Assembly (NCBI GenBank): GCA_035606665.1
Contig: DATNEY010000021.1
Location: 1-64,000 of the forward strand
Direction: 5' to 3'
From: DASUGC01 sp035606665
GTDB taxonomy: Bacteria; Acidobacteriota; Vicinamibacteria; Vicinamibacterales; SCN-69-37
DNA length: 64,000 bases
The notes under the pieces are model-generated. The model was given only the letters and a program-made list of their open reading frames with translations, was not told the origin of the DNA and did no database searches. Shown here piece after piece: positions 25,361 through 31,919 of this stretch. A program made the position numbers and the translations under genes. Position 1 is the first letter of the stretch. The number at the start of each line of letters is the position of its first letter.

Positions 25361-27352
25361 TCAACCTCCCTTGATTCCAGCCAGGACCTTCTGGGCCGCC
25401 GCCGAGTACGCGTCATCCTTTGGGATGCGCGACAACTGCGCGCGGGCTTCAGCGGTGCGGCCGGACGCGAGCAACGCGAGTCCCAGAAAATACCGGCCCG
25501 CGTGCAGTGCCGGATCCAGGCTCAGGCTGGCTGTCAGTGTTCGCACGGCAGACACGGAGTCCTGATTCATCAGATGGAACTTCCCGACGTCGAACAGTAC
25601 CCTGGCATCATCAGACAGCAGAGTCGCTCGAAGGACGTAGTCGCGCTTCGCCTCTTCGAACAGCACTCCGGATGGACCCTCGAGCGATGTGACGCGCTGG
25701 TTCATCAGTGACAGCGCCGCGCCAATCCGGACGACCTTCGCCGAGTCCCCCAGGGCGTTCACCAACACAGGGACGATGCCGCCCGACGTGAATCCGGCTT
25801 CGCCGAGTCCAAGCGCCGCGGTGAGCCGGATCGCCGCGTGATCGCTCGACAGGCCGGCCGATAGATAAGTCTCGGATCGGGGGCCGGGAAACCGCCGGAG
25901 GTGGCCAAGCGCGTTCGCGCGCGCCAGGGGCGGGTGCCCCTCGTCCGTAGCGATCTTGATCAAGCCTTCAACTGCCGAGGCGTCCTGCCGGCGCGCGGCA
26001 CTGAACGCATCCGCACGCGCAACGAGCCTCTGGCGTCGTCCACCCGGGAACCACTCCGCGAGGAGTTGGCTTGCCCAGGCGGCATCGCGACTCTGATGGC
26101 ATTCGTTACAGGCGTTCGGGATGTCGTGGCGAACCGTATTCTCAGGCGCCGGGACGCTGATCGTGTGATCGGGCATTCTCGATCGCAGGCTGATGACGGT
26201 GCGCGGCATGTGACACGCCGCACACGCGCTGCCCTCGCTTCCCGCAGCGTGATGGGTATGGCGGGTTCCTGCCTCGGCAACTGCCGCATGGCATTTGGTG
26301 CAGGTCGTGTTGCTTTCCTTCGAGAGCTGCGGATTCCGATCCACGTTGGGCACGTGGGCATCGGTGTGGCAGGTCGTGCAAGTCGCTCCACCCTGCAGGT
26401 AGCACCGGCTCTGCCAGAAGCCGATTGCGTCATTCGAAAACCGGCGCGGACGGCCATCGGCCCAGTACGCCGGATCGGCGCTGCTCGGTTGTGCGTACTC
26501 CAGCACCGGCGTGAAGTGATCGAAATAGTCGCTGCCTGCTGTGAAGTCGGCCACCGTGATGTCGCGCATCGAATGACACTGGGCGCACACCATCGTCGAA
26601 CGTTCCGGCGAGAGACGCGCGGGCGAGATGATGCCGAGATCGGACGGAGAGCTGGAGGCGCTCATCCGGTTCACGTGCGCTTCTCCCGGGCCGTGGCAGC
26701 GCTCACAACCGGTGCCGAAGTCGATCCACTTCGTGTCGTAGGTCCCACGCGACAGGTCGAATCCTTTCGTCGCACCCGAAACGTGACAGCCGAAGCACTG
26801 GCTGTTCCAGACCTGAATGGGATGCACCGCCTGCGCATCCGGCGAGACGATCTCGAGGTTGTGGAACCAGGTGCGGCGTTCGACGTCCCACGAGGGCGGC
26901 AGCACCACGAGCCGGCCGTCAGCGAGTCGCGCGATGTAGTGCTGCACCCTTCGGCTACCGAGCGTGAACTCGACCTTGTGCGTCTCTTCGCGCGTACCCG
27001 GGAACGGTCCGCGGACGAAATAGGCGCCGTTCGTGATGCTCAGGGAGAACTTCGTCCCCCGGAGTTCGACGGTGCCATCTGAAAACCGCCCGGCCACCGT
27101 CGCGGCGGTCGCCGGCTGGAGCATCTTCGAGTGTCGCGCTCCGGACCAGCGCTGATGGATGGAGGTGTGACACTTGGCGCACGCCGCCGAGCCAACCTGT
27201 CCCTGCGCGACGGAACCCACGGACGCCACGGAACCCATAGCCCCTGAGAAGCCCAGGGCCCTCGGCGTCCCAGTCGTGGCCACCAGGGCCAGACCCCACA
27301 CCAGGAACGCCGCGGCGGTTACGGCGTGCCTCCGAAATGGGAAAGCAACCAT
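25361..27352 (-). CDS. octaheme c-type cytochrome with HEAT/TPR-like C-terminus
   Basis: 663 residues from ATG 27352 (a TTG two codons upstream is possible). After a signal peptide there are eight CXXCH sites: CAKCH, CFGCH, CERCH, CAQCH, CTTCH, CTKCH, CAACH and CNECH, with extra histidines (for example HTHHAAGS) available as distal ligands. The last about 230 residues are alpha-helical repeats (HEAT-like, then TPR-like). This is the layout of periplasmic multiheme cytochromes related to the NapC/NrfB/doubled-CXXCH group. It is expected to move electrons in the periplasm, and the repeats suggest docking to a partner. First gene of a three-gene operon, divergent from a TonB receptor with shared 9-mer motifs. 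Confidence 0.85.
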   Translation of the reverse strand: MVAFPFRRHAVTAAAFLVWGLALVATTGTPRALGFSGAMGSVASVGSVAQGQVGSAACAKCHTSIHQRWSGARHSKMLQPATAATVAGRFSDGTVELRGTKFSLSITNGAYFVRGPFPGTREETHKVEFTLGSRRVQHYIARLADGRLVVLPPSWDVERRTWFHNLEIVSPDAQAVHPIQVWNSQCFGCHVSGATKGFDLSRGTYDTKWIDFGTGCERCHGPGEAHVNRMSASSSPSDLGIISPARLSPERSTMVCAQCHSMRDITVADFTAGSDYFDHFTPVLEYAQPSSADPAYWADGRPRRFSNDAIGFWQSRCYLQGGATCTTCHTDAHVPNVDRNPQLSKESNTTCTKCHAAVAEAGTRHTHHAAGSEGSACAACHMPRTVISLRSRMPDHTISVPAPENTVRHDIPNACNECHQSRDAAWASQLLAEWFPGGRRQRLVARADAFSAARRQDASAVEGLIKIATDEGHPPLARANALGHLRRFPGPRSETYLSAGLSSDHAAIRLTAALGLGEAGFTSGGIVPVLVNALGDSAKVVRIGAALSLMNQRVTSLEGPSGVLFEEAKRDYVLRATLLSDDARVLFDVGKFHLMNQDSVSAVRTLTASLSLDPALHAGRYFLGLALLASGRTAEARAQLSRIPKDDAYSAAAQKVLAGIKGG

Positions 27353-27357
27353 AAGCA

Positions 27358-27363
27358 AAAGTA
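27358..27363 (-). promoter_or_regulatory. candidate -10 element of the octaheme cytochrome operon
   Basis: TACTTT on the minus strand, 5 bases before ATG 27352. It overlaps the 9-mer AGGTTTACT (27360-27368), so a protein bound there would cover the promoter. Confidence 0.4.
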
Positions 27364-27368
27364 AACCT
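27360..27368 (+). promoter_or_regulatory. single AGTAAACCT half-site near the cytochrome start
   Basis: The 9-mer AGTAAACCT is identical to both arms of the palindrome at 27444-27467. It starts 8 bases upstream of the cytochrome start codon. Confidence 0.5.
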
Positions 27369-27443
27369 GCGGAGGGGGACGGCGGAGTCTAGCACGCCCG
27401 CCGACAGGGAAATCTCTCATTGCAATCAGGTGAGGTTGGGCGT

Positions 27444-27467
27444 AGGTTTACTCCACAAAGTAAACCT
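27444..27467. promoter_or_regulatory. 24-bp palindrome AGGTTTACT-N6-AGTAAACCT, candidate operator
   Basis: Perfect 9-base arms around CCACAA, in the middle of the 191-base divergent region between the cytochrome operon and the TonB receptor gene. With the half-site at 27360-27368 this gives three copies of one 9-mer within about 110 bases. It looks like a dimeric-regulator site; the regulator is not in the window. Confidence 0.6.
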
Positions 27468-27477
27468 CATCATTTGG

Positions 27478-27496
27478 CGGGCCCGTGCTGGGCCCG
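27478..27496 (+). promoter_or_regulatory. GC hairpin upstream of the TonB receptor gene
   Basis: CGGGCCC-GTGCT-GGGCCCG, perfect 7-base arms, 48 bases before the receptor ATG. It could be a second regulator site or a structure in the 5' leader. Confidence 0.35.
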
Positions 27497-27543
27497 ACGC
27501 AGTATTTGCTTTTGCAGTTGGTAGTGCGTGAGGAGGGACCACC

Positions 27544-30501
27544 ATGATCAGATGCGTGAAAGCGATGGTCCTGGTGCTGCTGCTGGCCTCGCCTGCCTGG
27601 GCGCAGACGACAGGGAGCATCACCGGGACGATAACCGACAGCTCGAATGCGGTGCTGCCCGGTGTTCGAGTCACGGCAACAAGCCCCGCGCAGATGGGTG
27701 CGCAAGTGGCCGTATCGAACGACCAGGGCCAGTATCGATTTCCGTCGGTGCCCATCGGCACGTACACCCTGAAGTACGAGATCGCGGGCTTCGGAACGGT
27801 CATCCGCGAAGGGATCATTGTCACGATCGGTTTTACGGCGTCGGTATCGGTGCAGATGAAGGTGGCGACTGTCGCGGAAGCCGTGACGGTCACGGGTGAA
27901 TCCCCAGTAGTCGACGTGAAGAACACGAACATCCAGACGAACATCACCAAGGAGATGCTCGACGCGTTTCCGAATTCGCGCGACATCTGGACCGTGATCG
28001 GCCAGGCCCCTGGATTCATGGTGACGAGCTTCGACGTCGGCGGGTCGCGCGCGGGCACCCAGACGGGTTACTCCGCCTTCGGGTACTCCGGGCAGGTGCG
28101 CGTGCAGGTGGACGGCGTCAACACGACGGAGGGCACCGGCGGCGCGGGCTTCTACTACGACTACGGGTCCTTCCAGGAACTGCAGCTCACTGGCGACGGT
28201 GCGGACGCCTCGGCGACCACGCCGGGTGTGCAGCTGAACGCGGTCGTGCGTTCGGGCGGCAACAAGTTCAAGGGCGACTTCTACTACGACTACGAGAAGG
28301 AGGGCTTGCAGGGCCACAACGTGACGGACCAGTTGCGCAGGCTGGGCGTCACCGAGGGCACGCGGATCCTTCTGTATCGGGACCCGAATTTCGCGCTGGG
28401 TGGTCCGATCAAGCGCGACAAGATGTGGTTCTTCACATCCATTCGCGATCAGCGGACGGGCGTGACCGTGGACAACTTCCCGGTGGAGAAGCCCGGCGGG
28501 TTCTTCTTCGAGACTCGTCTCACCAACATCACCTACAAGATCAACTACCAACTGTCGCAGAACAACCGCCTCGGTCACTACATTCAGTGGGGCCGCAAGT
28601 TCCAGCCGCATCGCGGCGCCGGCAGCACGGCGTATTCCGACGCCCCGTTCCGGCAGGACAGCTGGTCGTGGGCCGGCAACTTCGAATGGAACAGCATCAT
28701 CGGCAGCAAGTTCTTCCACAACGCGCGGTATTCGAACTTCGGCTACGACTGGCCGAACTACGCGTACGGCATCAACGGCGAGGTCAGCAGCAACTTCCGC
28801 CAGCGCATGACCGAGCAGTTGACCGGCAACACCGCCGGGGCCGCCGCGGAGGACTGGACCTACAGGCTGCGTCACCAGTTCGACTGGACCGGGACGTACT
28901 TCAAGGACAACATGCCGCTCCTCAAGGGCAACCATGGACTGAAATTCGGCATGGTGAGCGAATGGGAGACGCTGCGCGAGATCGACTACGGCTTCAAGGA
29001 TGACGTCAGCATCTCGTTCAGCAGTGCTGCCGGACAGCCGGACTTCACGACACCGTTCCGCGTCACGATCCGGAACACCGATCGCTTTTCAGAGAACGCG
29101 TCGTGGCACCACGGCATCTTCCTGACCGACCAGTGGCAGGTCACGAGCAGGCTTACCGCGAACGTTGGCGTCCGCTGGGACTACTACTCCTCTTATTTCC
29201 CGGACGAGGAGATCATGAACGGACCCTTCCGCGATTACTTCTACGCGGGGGCGTCGCTTCCCATCTCGGTCTCGCCGTTCAGCCACTCGCTGCCCTCGAC
29301 ACCTTACGCGGGGACCTGGACGATTCCAGGCGTCAGCGACATCCGGACACACGCGTCCGTTGCGCCCCGCGTCGGGTTTGCCTGGGATCTGCGGGGCCGT
29401 GGCAAGACGGTGATCAAGTTCAACTGGGGCCGGTTCTACTTCAACACCGGCACTGCCTCGTCGGGCATCAACCCGGCGCAGTCGCTGACTGCTCAGTTCG
29501 ACTGGGTGGATCAGAATGGCGACAAGCAGTTCCAGCTCGGAACGAACTCGAGCAACACCGAGCTCGGCCGGTTCCGAAGCAGCACCGGCGTCACCACCGC
29601 GCTGATCGATCCGAACATCAAGCATCCTTACACGGACAGCACCAGCATCTGGCTCGAGCACGAGTTGGTGAAGGACATCGGCCTGCGCGTCGGCTACACG
29701 TTCAAGAACGACGGCAACAGCTCCGCCGCCATTCAGCTCAACCGGCTGCGCGAGTTGTACACGAGCCGGGTCAGCGTCGCGGATCCTGGACCGGACGGCC
29801 TGGTCGGCAACGGCGACGATGGCCAGAGCTTCATCGTGTGGGACATTCCCGGTACGGTGCCGTCGAGCCGGACGATGACCGCGACGGTGGACTCGATCGT
29901 CGCGGTTGACCGCGCATTCGACATCACGCTGTCGCGCCGGATGAGGAACCACTGGTCCGTGATGACCAATTTCCTCTACAACTGGGATCACGACCGCGGC
30001 TTCGCGCAGAACCCGAATCAGGATCGGTTCAACGACAACACCGTAAGGCTGTGGGCGTTCAAGGTTGTCGGTTCCTATCAGGCCCCGAAGGGATGGGTGA
30101 TTTCGCCGTCGCTGCGGCACCAGGCCGGCGACCCGCTGTCGCGCATCGTCCAGGCGACGACCGGCATCGATCAGGACACGGGCCTGAGCCGGTCGCTCAA
30201 CCTGACGCTGAACTACGCGGCCGAGCGCGAGGGTTCGTACCGCGAAGACAACATCACGATCTTCGACACGAGGATCGAGAAGCGGATTCGTCTGAAGAAC
30301 CTCCCAGGACACGAGATCGGCCTGTTCTTCGACGTGTTCAACATCGCGAACTCGAACGCGTCGCAGAGCGCCGATAACACCGTTGGCCGCCGCACCGCCA
30401 CGCTTCCGACGGGCGAGCGTGTGGATTACGCGCGCTTCCTCCGCCCGACGGGCGTGCTGCCGCCGAGGATCTTCCGTCTCGGCCTGAAGTACACGTTCTA
30501 G
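27544..30501 (+). CDS. Oar-like TonB-dependent receptor with N-terminal carboxypeptidase-regulatory domain
   Basis: 985 residues; GGAGGG precedes the ATG. Signal peptide to about residue 21 (SPAWAQT). A CarboxypepD_reg domain (about 22-110, TGSITGTITDSSNAVLPGVRVTAT ... GQYRFPSVPIGTYTLKYE) is followed by a plug region (VTVTGESPVVDVKNTNIQTN ... VQVDGVNT) and a long beta-barrel that ends in aromatic Phe (FRLGLKYTF). This is the acidobacterial/Bacteroidetes-like receptor type that imports large or complex ligands through the outer membrane using TonB energy. It is divergent from the cytochrome operon and shares candidate operator sites with it. The ligand cannot be inferred. Confidence 0.9.
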   Translation: MIRCVKAMVLVLLLASPAWAQTTGSITGTITDSSNAVLPGVRVTATSPAQMGAQVAVSNDQGQYRFPSVPIGTYTLKYEIAGFGTVIREGIIVTIGFTASVSVQMKVATVAEAVTVTGESPVVDVKNTNIQTNITKEMLDAFPNSRDIWTVIGQAPGFMVTSFDVGGSRAGTQTGYSAFGYSGQVRVQVDGVNTTEGTGGAGFYYDYGSFQELQLTGDGADASATTPGVQLNAVVRSGGNKFKGDFYYDYEKEGLQGHNVTDQLRRLGVTEGTRILLYRDPNFALGGPIKRDKMWFFTSIRDQRTGVTVDNFPVEKPGGFFFETRLTNITYKINYQLSQNNRLGHYIQWGRKFQPHRGAGSTAYSDAPFRQDSWSWAGNFEWNSIIGSKFFHNARYSNFGYDWPNYAYGINGEVSSNFRQRMTEQLTGNTAGAAAEDWTYRLRHQFDWTGTYFKDNMPLLKGNHGLKFGMVSEWETLREIDYGFKDDVSISFSSAAGQPDFTTPFRVTIRNTDRFSENASWHHGIFLTDQWQVTSRLTANVGVRWDYYSSYFPDEEIMNGPFRDYFYAGASLPISVSPFSHSLPSTPYAGTWTIPGVSDIRTHASVAPRVGFAWDLRGRGKTVIKFNWGRFYFNTGTASSGINPAQSLTAQFDWVDQNGDKQFQLGTNSSNTELGRFRSSTGVTTALIDPNIKHPYTDSTSIWLEHELVKDIGLRVGYTFKNDGNSSAAIQLNRLRELYTSRVSVADPGPDGLVGNGDDGQSFIVWDIPGTVPSSRTMTATVDSIVAVDRAFDITLSRRMRNHWSVMTNFLYNWDHDRGFAQNPNQDRFNDNTVRLWAFKVVGSYQAPKGWVISPSLRHQAGDPLSRIVQATTGIDQDTGLSRSLNLTLNYAAEREGSYREDNITIFDTRIEKRIRLKNLPGHEIGLFFDVFNIANSNASQSADNTVGRRTATLPTGERVDYARFLRPTGVLPPRIFRLGLKYTF

Positions 30502-30524
30502 CCGCCGGCCTACCGAGGACTGAC

Positions 30525-30560
30525 ACCGGGCGGGGAGCCGCGCTCTCCGCCCGGTTTGTG
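30525..30560 (+). terminator. strong hairpin with T-rich tail after the TonB receptor gene
   Basis: ACCGGGCGGGGAG (30525-30537) pairs with CTCTCCGCCCGGT (30543-30555) with one G-T wobble, around CCGCG, followed by TTGTG. Best intrinsic terminator in the window. Confidence 0.75.
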
Positions 30561-30571
30561 TCTGGGCCGTC

Positions 30572-30994
30572 TCACCGGCTGGGCATTCTGTCCAGCAGCA
30601 TGTAGTTGACCTGCGCGACCGCGACGAGTTTCCCGGCCGTATCGGACAACTCGACGGACACCGGACACATCAGGCGGCCGTGCTTGATGACGCGCGCGCT
30701 GACGTCGACGTCCGTCAGGCACGGCGCCAGAAACCGGATGTTCATGTCCGTCGTGGTCAGGAGCTGGCCGGGAGGCGTCTGGGTCAGCACCGCGAAGCAT
30801 GCGGCGGAGTCCGCGATGGTCATGAGGATGCCGCCATGAAAAGACTCGAAAACGCCGTCATACATCTGCTGACGCGGCACGCGGAACCCGCACAGGCCGG
30901 CGTCGAACGTCACACGGCCCATCTTCAGCGTGTCGAAAATTGGAATCTTCGTGATCCGATCGAGGATGGCGGCTTCGAGGGCGGCGTCAATCAT
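30572..30994 (-). CDS. PaaI-type hotdog-fold thioesterase
   Basis: 140 residues. The central FHGGILMTIADSAACFAV is the active-site loop and long helix of PaaI/YbgC-like hotdog thioesterases, followed by TTTDMNIRFLAPC, VIKHGRL and the beta-strand VAVAQVNYML. It would hydrolyse acyl-CoA thioesters, for example aromatic or short acyl groups, in the cytosol. No operon partner is evident. No Shine-Dalgarno precedes the start; a TAGCTT element lies 6 bases upstream, consistent with leaderless expression. Confidence 0.85.
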   Translation of the reverse strand: MIDAALEAAILDRITKIPIFDTLKMGRVTFDAGLCGFRVPRQQMYDGVFESFHGGILMTIADSAACFAVLTQTPPGQLLTTTDMNIRFLAPCLTDVDVSARVIKHGRLMCPVSVELSDTAGKLVAVAQVNYMLLDRMPSR

Positions 30995-31000
30995 GCGGAT

Positions 31001-31006
31001 AAGCTA
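31001..31006 (-). promoter_or_regulatory. candidate -10 element for leaderless thioesterase gene
   Basis: TAGCTT on the minus strand, 6 bases before ATG 30994, with no Shine-Dalgarno. The rest of the 268-base gap (30995-31262) shows only a weak 43-codon ORF. Confidence 0.4.
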
Positions 31007-31262
31007 CCCGCCTTCGCGCTTTCGCGCTACACCGGGCGAGTCCGCTCGGGTATCCTCTTCAAACACCCATGGCATCCGTTACGAAAGCCGGGGTCGACCG
31101 CGACAACTGGTTCACGTGGGGAGTCATGATCCTCTCTTTCTCGAATCTTGTCGTCTCCCGCTGGAAGCCAGGCTCGACCGCCGCGCCGGCGCTGGTTTGA
31201 GCGGCGCGGATCCAGCCCGGTCTAACTACCGCGTTCACTCGCGAGCGCCGAGGATCTTCCCG

Positions 31263-31754
31263 ATGATTCGTCGCCTCACACTCTGCCTGACCGTGCCGGC
31301 TCTGCTTCTTGCCGCCTGTGCGCGGCCCTCGCTCACGCCCGCAGAACTGAACAAGGCGCGTGTCCGCCAGATGATTCAGGAACTCGACAACGCGCCGAGC
31401 GCCGAGGTGGTCGCGAGATGGCTGACCTCGGATTATCAGTTGTTCATGAATGGCGCGCCGGCGATGGACCTGGCCGGCTATCAAAGCATGGTCAAAGAGA
31501 CGACAGCGTCGTTTTCGAACATCAAACACGACATCCACCACCTCGTGGCCGAAGGCGACACGGTAGCCGTGGGCGTCACCCTTCACCTCACGCACACCGG
31601 CGTGTTCGACGGCATTGCCGCCACTGGACGGACGATCACGGTCGAAGAGTTCTCGGTGATGCGGATCCGTGACGGCAAGGTCGCGACCGAATGGGCCGTC
31701 GTCGATCTGGGTGGCCTGCGCCAGCAACTATCGGCGCCGCCGCCGAAGGGCTGA
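31263..31754 (+). CDS. lipoprotein with SnoaL/DUF4440-like (NTF2-fold) domain
   Basis: 163 residues from ATG 31263, which gives a lipoprotein signal (RRLTLCLTVPALLLAACARP, lipobox LLAAC); the upstream open frame is not needed. Residues about 30-155 follow the SnoaL-like polyketide-cyclase/NTF2 pattern: KARVRQMIQELDNA, VVARWLTSDYQLFMNG, LAGYQSMVKETTASFSNIKHDIHHLVAEGDTVAV, HTGVFDGI, EEFSVMRIRDGKVATEWAVVD. In SnoaL proteins the conserved acidic and His residues act in general acid-base catalysis; an envelope-anchored member probably binds a small ligand. Function unknown. Confidence 0.78.
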   Translation: MIRRLTLCLTVPALLLAACARPSLTPAELNKARVRQMIQELDNAPSAEVVARWLTSDYQLFMNGAPAMDLAGYQSMVKETTASFSNIKHDIHHLVAEGDTVAVGVTLHLTHTGVFDGIAATGRTITVEEFSVMRIRDGKVATEWAVVDLGGLRQQLSAPPPKG

Positions 31755-31790
31755 TCTCGCGCTGCGGGGACGCCGTGCGAAGCTGGGAGC

Positions 31791-31880
31791 ATGGCTAAGT
31801 CACACAACGGGTGGAAGACGTGCTCGCGGGGGCACAAGTACCGCGGCTCGCGATGTCCGGTGTGCTGGAAAAAACGGTAG
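31791..31880 (+). CDS. 29-residue putative zinc-binding microprotein
   Basis: ATG 31791 to TAG 31880 encodes a basic peptide with Cys11, His15, Cys22 and Cys25 spaced C-x3-H-x6-C-x2-C, a zinc-ribbon or zinc-knuckle spacing. Motifs are KTCSRGH, KYRGS and CPVCW, and the C-terminus is rich in lysine. GGGAG is present but only one base before the ATG, which is too close, so expression may rely on read-through from the lipoprotein gene 36 bases upstream. Four correctly spaced ligands in so short an ORF are unlikely by chance. I recall similar tiny CSRGH...CPxCW peptides in other bacteria but cannot check. Function unknown; nucleic-acid binding is possible. Confidence 0.5.
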   Translation: MAKSHNGWKTCSRGHKYRGSRCPVCWKKR

Positions 31881-31906
31881 CGCCCGGCACGATCGGCAAG
31901 GCGGTC

Positions 31907-31912
31907 TACACT
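31907..31912 (+). promoter_or_regulatory. candidate -10 element for leaderless kinase gene at 31920
   Basis: TACACT, 7 bases, then ATG 31920; no Shine-Dalgarno. Same hexamer and spacing as at 43424. Confidence 0.5.
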
Positions 31913-31919
31913 AGCGCCC

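Noticed and set aside
27448..28935. A 495-codon minus-strand frame over the TonB receptor gene and its promoter.
   Set aside because: Its composition is the mirror of the receptor's codon usage, with no recognisable domain; the receptor on the other strand is certain.
31069..31200. A 43-residue ORF (ATG 31069) with a hydrophobic WFTWGVMILSF segment in the largest intergenic gap.
   Set aside because: No Shine-Dalgarno or TANNNT element in position and no recognisable motif; could be a small membrane protein but I cannot support it.
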